From Bacteroidia bacterium (GTDB taxonomy: Bacteria > Bacteroidota > Bacteroidia > 2-12-FULL-35-15): a stretch of DNA of 64,000 nt. The notes under the pieces are model-generated. The model had not been told where the DNA came from, ran no database searches, and saw nothing but the letters and a program-made list of their open reading frames with translations. The number at the start of each line of letters is the position of its first letter. Position 1 is the stretch's first letter. The position numbers and the translations under genes were made by a program. The stretch covers positions 310,001 through 374,000 of the forward strand of contig JAURXZ010000024.1 of assembly GCA_030654175.1 (NCBI GenBank), written 5' to 3'. Positions 1-8,886 of the stretch are shown here, in pieces.

Positions 1-142
1 AATTTCGTTCATGTGAAAATGATTACACTGATTAAAAAAAATTGAAAGTAATAAAGTTGAAATTCAAAAGTTTAAAGTGATTTTTCTTTTAAATTTTGAT
101 CGTTTTTTTGAATTCTGACTTATTTCTCTTTTGACTTATCTG
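1..142. other. AT-rich intergenic edge
   Basis: Non-coding, very AT-rich sequence between the window edge and the stop codon of the acyl-CoA dehydrogenase gene. I see no convincing terminator or promoter in it. Confidence 0.5.
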
Positions 143-1858
143 TTAAAACTCCCAGGCGATCAAACCTTTAACCTCATCACTTGAAAGTGGCATTACTTCT
201 GATAATTCAGAAGGGGTGTATCGTTCTTTCAGATAATTTAATGCAGGGAGCACCCAGGGCTTACTTTCTTCGTTCAGATTGTCGATGAGTAAAGATATCT
301 GGTACAGTGAGGTTAGTTTTTCAAAAAATGGTTTTGCTGATGCTTCCATTTTATCTGAAGCAAACGTTTTTATTTTATCTGAAAAAAGTATTAATTTATT
401 TAATTCTTCTTTTACCCATTTACCATAAGCAGTGCTTTTATCTGCACTCTTGTTTACTTCATCACATAGAACTTCAAAGCCTTTTGATTTTGACATGGCC
501 CTTAGCATATCCAGGATAATAATATTACCGGATCCTTCCCAGATAGGCAATACCATCATATCCCGCATTAACTTTGGCATTACCGTATCTTCGATATAAC
601 CCAGGCCGCCCATCAACTCCATGCTTTCACGGTTAATGTAAACACCTGTTTCTGCCGACCATTTTTTTGTCATCGGATTTATCAAACGAAGTAATTGTGT
701 TTCCCTTTCATCTCCAGCATCTGCAAGTTCAAGTGACTTAACTGTTCTCCACACAAGATAAAAATTAGCAACGTGCAGGGAGCCTAGTTCAGTGAGTTTG
801 GTCCGGATCAACGCATTTTCAGTAGCTGTTTTCCCAAATGTATCCCTGAAGCATAAAAACTGGTAAGCCTCTATTAAAGCCCTGCGAGAACAAGCAAGTG
901 CGGCTACGGAATTATAAAGCCGCGACAGGGTAACCATTTGCATCATTACTTTAAACCCATCAAACTCCTTGCCTACAAGTTTTCCAACGGTATTGGTAAG
1001 CATACATTCTGCGCTTGCCATGGAACGCACTCCAAGCTTATCTTTTAACCGGATAACATCCATCGGGTTCCGTTCTCCGGAAGGAAGTGTTTTTTCAATT
1101 AAAAATATGGAAAGTCCTTTTGTCCCTTTAACGCTTGAATCGGTGCGTGCAAGAGCAAAAATAAGATCGGCATTTGCATTACTGCAAAACCATTTTTCTC
1201 CGTTCAAAAAATAATTTTTTCCTTCTTTATGAGTAGCAACAACTAAGTTGGCGCCTACATCCGAACCACCGGTTTTTTCGGTAAGAAACATAGCTCCGCT
1301 GTATAGTTCTTCTGCATTATCAGTATAAATATGTGGTAATAATCTTGCTTTATCTTCATCATCACAAAACAGGTCAATAAGCCGCGCAACACCATCTGTC
1401 ATGCATAAAGGGCAAAATTGGCCACACTCGCTTAAACCATAAATATATCCTGAAGCAAAACCAAGAAGTTGTTTTTCATTATTAAATTTTTCACGTAAAG
1501 AAGGCTCCCATTTTACGCGAAACATTTCCGATTTTACAGCGATTTTCATCAGGTCCCAATAGGCAGGATGAAAACGTATTTCATTAATTGTTTCACCAAA
1601 AGAATTTCTTTTTACAAGTTCAGGCCCTAATTTATCAGCAAGCAGAGAAAGTTCGTTCATTTTTCCGGCAGCCTCTTTACCAATGAAATCCAGTTTATCG
1701 GCCATGTAAGCAAATCCGTTTGGAGTGCTGTTCTTTTTAAAGTAATGTCCGAAAATTTTATCGCTGTGATAAAAATTAGTACTTGTCCGGGAATTTTTAT
1801 TTAAAACATTATTTTTTTCCTGTGGGTACTGAGGAGTTGTGGCTACGGTAGTTTTCAT
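143..1858 (-). CDS. AidB-like acyl-CoA dehydrogenase
   Basis: Predicted FAD flavoprotein of the acyl-CoA dehydrogenase superfamily, about 571 residues. It shows the flavin-binding stretch FLTEKTGGSDVGANLV followed by NGEKWFCSNANADL, the usual beta-sheet flavin site. The C-terminal half carries GGLGYIEDTVMPKLMRD and then PIWEGSGNIIILDMLRA. The WEGSGN motif and the extra C-terminal helical part are typical of the AidB-like branch rather than short fatty-acid dehydrogenases. I place the start at the ATG at 1858 (MKTTVATTPQ), since the 21 residues encoded upstream are not family-like. Substrate cannot be read from sequence; AidB homologues are linked to alkylation response in Escherichia coli, but many Bacteroidota members may simply be acyl-CoA dehydrogenases. 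Confidence 0.88.
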   Translation of the reverse strand: MKTTVATTPQYPQEKNNVLNKNSRTSTNFYHSDKIFGHYFKKNSTPNGFAYMADKLDFIGKEAAGKMNELSLLADKLGPELVKRNSFGETINEIRFHPAYWDLMKIAVKSEMFRVKWEPSLREKFNNEKQLLGFASGYIYGLSECGQFCPLCMTDGVARLIDLFCDDEDKARLLPHIYTDNAEELYSGAMFLTEKTGGSDVGANLVVATHKEGKNYFLNGEKWFCSNANADLIFALARTDSSVKGTKGLSIFLIEKTLPSGERNPMDVIRLKDKLGVRSMASAECMLTNTVGKLVGKEFDGFKVMMQMVTLSRLYNSVAALACSRRALIEAYQFLCFRDTFGKTATENALIRTKLTELGSLHVANFYLVWRTVKSLELADAGDERETQLLRLINPMTKKWSAETGVYINRESMELMGGLGYIEDTVMPKLMRDMMVLPIWEGSGNIIILDMLRAMSKSKGFEVLCDEVNKSADKSTAYGKWVKEELNKLILFSDKIKTFASDKMEASAKPFFEKLTSLYQISLLIDNLNEESKPWVLPALNYLKERYTPSELSEVMPLSSDEVKGLIAWEF

Positions 1859-1949
1859 AGTTTGATAAATTATTAATTTGTCAAAGCGATTAGATGTTAA
1901 TTTGTTTAATACTTTTAACACCTGTTCGAATTATCAAATTTACACATTA

Positions 1950-2561
1950 TCAAATTGATTTATTAATTCTTTTTCTTGGAAAATGAAGGTGTTTGTTAAT
2001 AACCATACGGTAGCACAGTATCTGGTGCAAATTACCGTATTCTGATTTTATTTTTGTTTCTATTTTTTGTATTCCTCTGCTATCAAATCTATCTTGTTGA
2101 AGTGCGTCCAAAACAAGAAGTTCAAATGCTGTTGCTATCATCCAGTCCACTTCTTGTTTATAACCAATTGCTGCTATGGCATTCGTTTTTTTAAGAAATG
2201 ATTGGATGGTTCGTTCGGCTGCATTCAGCGTTTCGCAGGAAGCAAAATATATAACTTTCCCCTGGGCAGAATTTTCAAGGATTCCCGCAAGATCATTCAG
2301 AGAATAAGTGTTATTATGTGTGATGTAAATATGTCCTTTTTTTCCATGAAAGGCTAAGTACAGAATTGGGAATTTAGTAATGATTGCTTTTTGTTTCCAT
2401 TTTTTTAAGAAGAACTCCAGCTCTTCTTTGGTGGCACAGGTGTGATAGATATAATTACAAATGCCACCTTTGTGTAATAACTCCAGAATTGGAAGTACTG
2501 TAGATTTGTTTTGAAGATCACGATCCCATAAACCTTCTAAACAATAGATGCCTTTTTTCAT
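1950..2561 (-). CDS. Caspase/CHAT-like hypothetical protein (DUF6642-like)
   Basis: A soluble protein of 203 residues with no signal peptide or membrane segment. After a strand (FPILYLAFHGKKG) there is a His at residue 72, and after a second strand (KVIYFASCETL) a Cys at residue 109. This strand-His-Gly, strand-Ser-Cys layout is the pattern of clan CD cysteine peptidases (caspase and CHAT families). A third conserved-looking block is AIAAIGYKQEVDW. From memory the N-terminus (KKGIYCLEGLWD) resembles proteins called DUF6642, but I could not check this. It stands alone between a dehydrogenase and a divergent T9SS cargo gene, with no adjacent adaptor, gasdermin or TPR gene. Peptidase activity is an inference from the dyad only. 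Confidence 0.6.
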   Translation of the reverse strand: MKKGIYCLEGLWDRDLQNKSTVLPILELLHKGGICNYIYHTCATKEELEFFLKKWKQKAIITKFPILYLAFHGKKGHIYITHNNTYSLNDLAGILENSAQGKVIYFASCETLNAAERTIQSFLKKTNAIAAIGYKQEVDWMIATAFELLVLDALQQDRFDSRGIQKIETKIKSEYGNLHQILCYRMVINKHLHFPRKRINKSI

Positions 2562-2956
2562 TTTCCTTCAAATTACTCTCTATCTTAGAGGAATACGAAT
2601 TTACGAATAACCATACCATCAAAAAAGAATAAGGATCAATTTATAAAAATAATTTACAAAAAGCTGATTATTAGCCAGTTGGGTGTGTGTGAAGTATGCA
2701 AAGTATCACTAAAAGAATGATTTATTCTTTTGGAGCACCTATTTTATAGTTTTTGATCTTTTTAAGTTCTGTTACGTTTTTCTTTTCTTAATTATTATTC
2801 TTAGATTAGTGAACTGAAAAAAGCCGATCCGGCAAAGCACCTTTTTTAAAGGTTTTCATTGTTTTTTTTTAAATTGGATACATTTTTGTTGATATAAAAA
2901 ATACGGAGCTGTTCAAAACGTAATATGTTCATTTTACTCCTTTAGTACTTACAGAA
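2562..2956. other. Divergent intergenic region
   Basis: A 395-base AT-rich gap between the DUF6642-like gene (minus) and the T9SS cargo gene (plus). It should hold both promoters, but no strong TAnnTTTG box with a TTG at the right spacing stands out. Near 2595-2607 it contains a short copy of the dispersed motif ACGAATTTACGAA that recurs at 10.6, 35.1 and 47.3 kb. Confidence 0.45.
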
Positions 2957-4669
2957 ATGAAACAAATAGCCATTACAAAACCCCTTCTTCTGATACTGCT
3001 GACCCTGATTGTAAAAACAAGTATTGGGCAGTGGAGCAGCAATACTTCAGTTAATACCCCCGTGTGTGTTGATTTGGGAAGGCAAATTGATTTGAGGATG
3101 GCTGATGATGGTAAAGGAGGGGTGTTCATAACTTGGAAAGATTATAGGTCTGGCGGAGGTGTTGGATTGCCCGATATTTATATTCAATATTTAAACGAAG
3201 CCGGTTATCCTCAGTGGACCACAAATGGAGTTGCTTTATGCACGGATGCAGCTGATCAAAGTACTCCGTCAATTGTATCAGATATGGCTGGCGGTGTAAT
3301 TGTAGCCTGGTCGGATTGGCGGACAGGTATTGAACGCGATCTTTTTGCGCAACGAATAGATTCTGCCGGGGTAGTTCAGTGGACACTAAACGGTGTAGGT
3401 GTTGCCAACAAACCGGAAAGGGAGCATAACGAAAAGATAGTAAGTGATGATGCCGGAGGCGCAATAATTGTTTGGGAACAGCAGGGTGGCAATGGGAGCT
3501 GGGACCTTTGGGCTCAACGTATAGATCATTCAGGAACCCCGATTTGGCCGGTTGGAGGCGTTCCTTTATGCACGGTGGATGCTAACAGATTGAACCCAAA
3601 AGTTCAAAAAGATGGAAAAGGTGGCGCCATCATCACCTGGCAGGACTATAGAAATCTTACAGATTACAATGTTTACGCCCAACGAATAAATGCTACAGGT
3701 TCATTGCTATGGGGAACAGGAGCGTTGGCAATTTGTTCGGCTCAGGGAGCACAGATCGACCCTAAAATTGATCCGGATTCCGCTACTGGCGGAGCTTACA
3801 TTGTTTGGGTAGACAAGCGAAACCTCGCTGATTATGATATATATGCTCAAAAGGTAGATGAAAATGGAAACATTCTGTGGGCTAATGACGGTGTGGTGGT
3901 AGCCAATGCTGTGGGAAATCAAAGCGCTCAGGATATTTTAAGCAATGGAAATGTAACTAATGGATTAATTGTTACCTGGAAGGATGTAAGATCAGGAAAC
4001 TACGATATTTATGCCCAAAAATTAAGCCCTGCGGGAGTCAGACAATGGACAAACAGTGATGCGCCCATTTGCACATCGATCAACGATCAGTTAAACCCTA
4101 ATATTTTGCACGACAAAGCGGGTGGAGCCATCATCGTATGGCAGGATGCCTCAGGAATTGATACGGACATAAAAAGTCAGCGAATAAATGGAAATGGTAT
4201 AATTCAATGGGCATTAAATGGTGTGACCGTATCCAATGCCATTGGCAATCAATCAAGCCCCAAAAACGTTTCGGATGGCAATGGTGGAGCCATTTATGCC
4301 TGGCAGGACAGACGTGATGATGCTAACATGAGTAACGACATCTACGCGCATCACCTTTATTCGGATGGCTCTATTAATATGAGCGTAAATGAAAATTCAT
4401 TATCATCAACATTAAGTTCCTTTCCAAACCCCTTTACTGATAATTTTACTATTGCAATTGACCTGCAAAAAGAAGAAAAGATCTCCATTAAATTGCTTGA
4501 TCTATTAGGACAGGAATTACCATTAATGATTGCATCGTCCTCAATTCAATCGAAGGGAAAACACACCTTACAAATATTTACAGAAAAGGCCGGCCTGCCC
4601 AAAGGAGTATATTTTATCAAGGTAAATGGAAATGGTTGGGCCAAAACAATTAAAGTTATTAAAGCTTAA
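2957..4669 (+). CDS. Secreted repeat protein with T9SS type A sorting domain
   Basis: A 570-residue secreted protein. The N-terminus MKQIAITKPLLLILLTLIVK is a signal peptide, ending near SIGQ. About eight degenerate repeats of roughly 55-60 residues follow; each has a core like GGAIITWQDYRN, then D-hydrophobic-YAQRI and then a Trp-containing strand (GSLLWGTGALAIC). The regular spacing suggests a beta-propeller or similar all-beta surface domain. The last 80 residues (SFPNPFTDNFTIAIDLQ, LLGQELPL, KGVYFIKVNGNG) form a T9SS type A C-terminal sorting domain that directs export and surface attachment. The function of the repeat domain is unknown. It is followed after 23 bases by ybeY, probably without functional connection. 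Confidence 0.85.
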   Translation: MKQIAITKPLLLILLTLIVKTSIGQWSSNTSVNTPVCVDLGRQIDLRMADDGKGGVFITWKDYRSGGGVGLPDIYIQYLNEAGYPQWTTNGVALCTDAADQSTPSIVSDMAGGVIVAWSDWRTGIERDLFAQRIDSAGVVQWTLNGVGVANKPEREHNEKIVSDDAGGAIIVWEQQGGNGSWDLWAQRIDHSGTPIWPVGGVPLCTVDANRLNPKVQKDGKGGAIITWQDYRNLTDYNVYAQRINATGSLLWGTGALAICSAQGAQIDPKIDPDSATGGAYIVWVDKRNLADYDIYAQKVDENGNILWANDGVVVANAVGNQSAQDILSNGNVTNGLIVTWKDVRSGNYDIYAQKLSPAGVRQWTNSDAPICTSINDQLNPNILHDKAGGAIIVWQDASGIDTDIKSQRINGNGIIQWALNGVTVSNAIGNQSSPKNVSDGNGGAIYAWQDRRDDANMSNDIYAHHLYSDGSINMSVNENSLSSTLSSFPNPFTDNFTIAIDLQKEEKISIKLLDLLGQELPLMIASSSIQSKGKHTLQIFTEKAGLPKGVYFIKVNGNGWAKTIKVIKA

Positions 4670-4692
4670 TCATTTTTATTTCTCAATCTATT

Positions 4693-5121
4693 ATGATAAA
4701 CCTCCAAACCGAAAGCATTAAGTTTACTTTAAAAAACAAAACACTTCTGAAACAATGGATAAAGGAGGTCATTGAAAAAAAGAAACGAAAGGCGGGTGAA
4801 ATAACTTTTGTTTTTTGTAATGACGACTATTTGTTGAACATCAATAAACAATATCTCAATCACGATACCTTCACAGATATCATCACATTTGATTATTCAA
4901 AGGAGGATAGCAAACAGCCCATTAGCGGAGATATTTTCATTAGCATAGAGCGAGTGGAAGAGAATGCCTTAAAATATTCTAAAACGTTTGAAAACGAATT
5001 ACACCGGGTAATTATTCATGGTGTATTACATTTGCTTGGCTATACCGACAAAACAAAAATCGCAAAAGAAGAAATGACCAAACAGGAGAATTTGTGTTTG
5101 AAGGTCCTTGAAAAGATGTAG
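4693..5121 (+). CDS. ybeY: Endoribonuclease YbeY, rRNA maturation
   Basis: A 142-residue metal-dependent RNase of the UPF0054/YbeY family, which acts in 16S rRNA 3' end maturation and ribosome quality control. The family block is visible as NHDTFTDIITFDYS, then GDIFIS, then the metal motif HGVLHLLGYTDK. His109 and His113 match the first two metal ligands. The third position, normally His in proteobacterial proteins (GYDH), is Asp119 here. From memory, such an Asp is usual in Bacteroidota members, so I do not read it as inactivation. Length is normal. The gene is followed by a strong hairpin shared with the convergent cargo gene. Confidence 0.95.
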   Translation: MINLQTESIKFTLKNKTLLKQWIKEVIEKKKRKAGEITFVFCNDDYLLNINKQYLNHDTFTDIITFDYSKEDSKQPISGDIFISIERVEENALKYSKTFENELHRVIIHGVLHLLGYTDKTKIAKEEMTKQENLCLKVLEKM

Positions 5122-5162
5122 ACAAATATTCAAGCGAAAAACTAAAAAACAAAGGCATTAAA

Positions 5163-5194
5163 AAAGGCCCACCCTCTATTGAGGATGGGCCTTT
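5163..5194. terminator. Bidirectional hairpin terminator
   Basis: A 14-base stem (AAAGGCCCACCCTC at 5163-5176) pairs with GAGGATGGGCCTTT (5181-5194) across a 4-base loop, with a single C-A mismatch. It starts with A residues and ends with T residues, so it could terminate both ybeY (plus) and the large cargo gene (minus), which converge here. Confidence 0.85.
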
Positions 5195-5215
5195 CTGTTA
5201 ATTTATTTCTAATGA

Positions 5216-8200
5216 TTACTGAATAATTAATTTTTGCGTTTTAACTCCAGTTTCTGTATTTAATTTGATATAATAAATACCTTTTGCTAAGCCTTCTAAA
5301 TTAATCTGTTTGTTGTAATTAGCAGAGTAATTTTTATCTGAAGTGCTGAACACTTCTTTGCCCTGGATATCTATTACACTAATAGTTAATTGAGTAAAGT
5401 TAGCGTTACTTGTAGTTATATTAAATAAACCAGTTGTTGGGTTTGGATATACCGAAATAGTATTAAGCATTTCGTTTTCTTCAATTCCAACAAGAGAAGG
5501 AATGCTTACTAAATAGTCTTCTGTTTCACCGTAACCATAAGTTCCACAAGAGTCAATTGTATTAGCAAAGTCCGTTTCTGTATTCACAACTCTCATCAAT
5601 GTACTACCACTTGATGCTGATGTAGGAACAGTAAAGGTACCGGTTTTTGTATATGCACCTGTAGCGGTATCTGATGTATAAACAGTTTCTCCAGTTTCAG
5701 CAAAAGAGCCATTTTTATTATAATCGATATATATTTTAAATGCACTTGTATAGGCTGAGGTGCCACAAGTTCCAATTGAAACTGAAAAAGAGGTAGCTGC
5801 TGTTCTTGAAAGAATTGGAGCAGCTACAGCTGTATAATTTGAATATTTATTCAATACAGACCCTGTACCACCAGTTGTTAGGCAAGTTGAAGTATTGTTT
5901 AAGGTACCAACAGTAACATTAAAAATATCTTCGTCAGAAGTGTTTGTTGCATTTGAGGTGCAGTAGCAATTCATAATTGGAGTCAGATGTACTGTAATAA
6001 TATTTGAGCTAACAGGAGTTCCACCGCTGCAGGTTACAACACACTTGTAATAAGTTGTAGCTGTTTGTGTTGTTGCGTAGGTTGCTGTGGTAGCACCTGA
6101 AATGTCGGTGTAGGTTCCACCTGAAGTGGAAGAAGATTGCCATTGAAAAGTAATTCCTGCAACACCGGAAGTATAGCCAGTTAATATAAGGTTAAAGCTC
6201 GTGCCACTACAAGCTGAATCATTAGTGGCAGATGCTGTACCGGCTGTTGGGGTTCCTGTACATGCTGTTCCGGCAGCAATAGTTACTGCATAGTCTTCAG
6301 TTTCTCCATAAGTATATGCTAAACAAGCATCTGCACCGGTTAATGTGGAATTCCATCTTGTTCTAACACGCATCTTCGTTGCTCCTAACGTGGCTGTTCC
6401 GGGGATAACAATTGCAGAAGTAATAGTTAAGCTTCCGGTACCTAAGTAAGTAAATTCAGAGGCATCAAAAGTTCCATTTTGGTTATAATCAATCCAAACC
6501 CCAACATACTGTGAGGTAGCGCCAACAGTTACTGTAATAGGGTAGCTAACAGCTTGGTTAAAGGTAGCTGTTGGAGTAGTGTATGACGAATAACCGGCAG
6601 TACCACAAGTGGTTGTATTGTTAATTGTAGAGATCGTTACATTGGTAATTTTATCAGTAGTTAAACAGTTTGTTGATGCAGGCGTGCAATAACAAGCTGA
6701 AGGAGCATTTAACGTTACAGTTACAATATTTGAAGCTACTGCTGTTCCACCGCTGCAACTTACAAGGCATTTGTAATAAGTTGTTGCTGTTAATGATGCT
6801 GCATAAGTTGGAGAAGTTGCACCACTAATGTTTGAATAGGTTCCACCTATTGTAGATGAAGATTGCCACTGGAAAGTAATTCCAGAAACACCTGAAGAAT
6901 AACCTGTTAATACAAGGTTAAAACTTATCCCGCTGCAAGCCCCAGTCGGACCGGAAGCTGTTCCGGCAGTTGGTGCACCTGTACATGGGGTAGCTGCAAT
7001 TATGGTTACTTTATAATCCTCTGTTTCACCGCTTGCAAAACTTGTACAAGCATCGGTGCTTCCGTTTGAACTTCCGTTTGAACGGCTTCTTATTCTCATT
7101 CCTGTAAGGCCTGCAGTAGCAGAGGAGGGAATCGTAATGGAGGCGTAGTTAGGCGTGTTTGCAACCGAAGTGGTGCTGATCTGGTTCCATTCGCTTGCAT
7201 CATACGTTCCATTTTGGTTATAATCAATCCAAACGGATATGATATTGTTAGAAGTAGTTGTAACTTTAAAAGTATAAATAGTTCCACCTGTTAATGATGC
7301 AGTTGTAGTTCCGGTTGCCGGATACACAGTGTATGCTGTACCGTTTGTGCTAGTGCATCCTGTTTGTATATTCGAAAGCGTTGTACCTACTATAACTACG
7401 CTGTCAATGTTGTTTGTAGTATTACATGCAACAGAATGGACAGGTGTGCAATAGCAGCTTGCAGGAGCAGTTAAAGTTACAGTTACAATATTTGAAGCCA
7501 CTGCCGTTCCGCCACTGCAACTTACCATGCATTTATAATACATTGTAGTTGTTTGTGTTGTTGCAAAAGTTGTAGTAGTAGCTAATGGAATGTTTGAATA
7601 TGTTCCACCTAAGGAAGTTGATGATTGCCACTGAAAAGTAAGACCTGAAACATTTGGAGTATAACCGGTTAACACAAGATTGAAACTTACACCGCTACAA
7701 GCACTTGTTGGCGCAGAAGCTGTCCCTGCCGTTGGAGCACCGGTACAAACTGGTGGAGGCGTCCAGGTAAAGGTTTGACCAGAAGCCGGTTTAACTGTTG
7801 TGGTAAGGCTGCAAGTGTCAGTATTAAGTGTACCTGCTGTAGTTGAAGCCCAGTTAGTAGTTGTTTTTCTATTATTAAAATCTGTGTTAGCACTTCCACG
7901 AAGACCAACCTCATATTTACTTGAAGTGGAGTTGGTTTGGAAAGGACCATAAACAAATGCAATAGTATTGCTTGTTTCAGTAAGTTTGATCTGGAAATTA
8001 AAAAAATTGTTTTGGTAAACCGATGCTGTAGCACTGTATCTGCGGGCACGTGTCCATTGAATAGTGCAAGTTCTGTTAGGAGCTGTTCCGGCAGTTAAAT
8101 ACTGGATATTTCCCATAACCGTATAAGTGCCAGCGGTTCCAGTTGAGGTAGCATTAGCAGAAAGAGTAAGTGTTGTTGCGCCTACTGCTGTAACAGTTGT

Positions 8201-8653
8201 TCCTGGTGCAAATCCTGTAGAAGTAACAAAAAAATCACCTACAACAAAACCGGTAGTTCCCCCTAAAGCCATTGTAACTGTTGGACTACCTGATGTATAG
8301 CTACCTGCTGCAGAATAACCTAATTGAAGATCTCTGCCCAATGCAGAAATAACATTATTGGTTGTTCCGCTACTGATTGGAGTATAGCTGCTAACTGGCG
8401 CAGTTGAACCAAGAGATATCCATCCGTTTATATTTGCACCAAATGTGGTGTAATTTGTACCATTATAATTAAAAGTAAACCCAATTGGTTTTGCAGTGAT
8501 AACGCTATCATCCTGTATGCCTGTTGCAATTGAGGTGCCTGTTGAAAACGCTGTATACGTTCCAGAGCTGCCCGCAAAAGTGTAGGCACTAACCTGCGCA
8601 TTTGCGAAATTAAACAAACCGACAGTAAATAAAGTAAGTAAGGTTTTTTTCAT
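5216..8653 (-). CDS. Large secreted GEVED/Ig-like protein with T9SS type A sorting domain
   Basis: A secreted protein of about 1145 residues. The start at 8653 (MKKTLLTLFTVGLFNFANAQ) gives a clean signal peptide; an upstream start at 8695 would lie in the promoter -7 box. The body alternates Ig-like modules (CTGAPTAGTAS..., ending WQSSSTIGGTYSNI and YYKCLVSCSGGT) with modules that contain VWIDYNQNGTFDASE and end GETEDYAVTI, the signature of GEVED domains. The Ig-like unit occurs at least three times with very similar sequence, a sign of internal duplication. The C-terminus (SVYPNPTTGLFNIT, GKEVFSTSDKN, KGIYYIKLNTETGVKTQKLIIQ) is a T9SS type A sorting domain. It is probably a surface adhesin-like protein or one that carries a lost catalytic partner; no enzyme motif is visible. 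Confidence 0.85.
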   Translation of the reverse strand: MKKTLLTLFTVGLFNFANAQVSAYTFAGSSGTYTAFSTGTSIATGIQDDSVITAKPIGFTFNYNGTNYTTFGANINGWISLGSTAPVSSYTPISSGTTNNVISALGRDLQLGYSAAGSYTSGSPTVTMALGGTTGFVVGDFFVTSTGFAPGTTVTAVGATTLTLSANATSTGTAGTYTVMGNIQYLTAGTAPNRTCTIQWTRARRYSATASVYQNNFFNFQIKLTETSNTIAFVYGPFQTNSTSSKYEVGLRGSANTDFNNRKTTTNWASTTAGTLNTDTCSLTTTVKPASGQTFTWTPPPVCTGAPTAGTASAPTSACSGVSFNLVLTGYTPNVSGLTFQWQSSTSLGGTYSNIPLATTTTFATTQTTTMYYKCMVSCSGGTAVASNIVTVTLTAPASCYCTPVHSVACNTTNNIDSVVIVGTTLSNIQTGCTSTNGTAYTVYPATGTTTASLTGGTIYTFKVTTTSNNIISVWIDYNQNGTYDASEWNQISTTSVANTPNYASITIPSSATAGLTGMRIRSRSNGSSNGSTDACTSFASGETEDYKVTIIAATPCTGAPTAGTASGPTGACSGISFNLVLTGYSSGVSGITFQWQSSSTIGGTYSNISGATSPTYAASLTATTYYKCLVSCSGGTAVASNIVTVTLNAPSACYCTPASTNCLTTDKITNVTISTINNTTTCGTAGYSSYTTPTATFNQAVSYPITVTVGATSQYVGVWIDYNQNGTFDASEFTYLGTGSLTITSAIVIPGTATLGATKMRVRTRWNSTLTGADACLAYTYGETEDYAVTIAAGTACTGTPTAGTASATNDSACSGTSFNLILTGYTSGVAGITFQWQSSSTSGGTYTDISGATTATYATTQTATTYYKCVVTCSGGTPVSSNIITVHLTPIMNCYCTSNATNTSDEDIFNVTVGTLNNTSTCLTTGGTGSVLNKYSNYTAVAAPILSRTAATSFSVSIGTCGTSAYTSAFKIYIDYNKNGSFAETGETVYTSDTATGAYTKTGTFTVPTSASSGSTLMRVVNTETDFANTIDSCGTYGYGETEDYLVSIPSLVGIEENEMLNTISVYPNPTTGLFNITTSNANFTQLTISVIDIQGKEVFSTSDKNYSANYNKQINLEGLAKGIYYIKLNTETGVKTQKLIIQ

Positions 8654-8692
8654 TTTTATTGCTTTTTTAGTTTTGGGTTTTATATAGAGGGA

Positions 8693-8721
8693 CAAAAATA
8701 CGACATTTTTTTCGTTCTCAA
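8693..8721 (-). promoter_or_regulatory. Bacteroidota-type promoter of the GEVED gene
   Basis: On the minus strand a TTG (8721-8719) is followed after 18 bases by TATTTTTG (8700-8693), matching the Bacteroidota consensus TTG-N17-20-TAnnTTTG. It implies transcription starting about 8686 and a leader of about 35 bases before the ATG at 8653. Confidence 0.6.
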
Positions 8722-8886
8722 AGAAAAAAAAGGAAACAATGCGGGTTAATTAGCTAAAAAACAGCCGTTTGTAAGGTTAAAGTGTGGCTTTTTTAATGAT
8801 AAGAGAGTATGAAACAAATGTTAAGTATTTGTCTCCTATTGTAGCATCAAAATATCAGCAGATTTTTTATCCTTTGATGCCCAATA

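Noticed and set aside
1950-2561. Caspase/CHAT-like protein as part of a known anti-phage system
   Set aside because: No partner gene (TPR, gasdermin, reverse transcriptase, nucleotide cyclase or Cas protein) lies next to it, so a defence role is not supported.
5216-8653. Internal Ig/GEVED repeats taken as several genes
   Set aside because: The frame is continuous from signal peptide to sorting domain with no stop codon; one large gene is the simpler reading.
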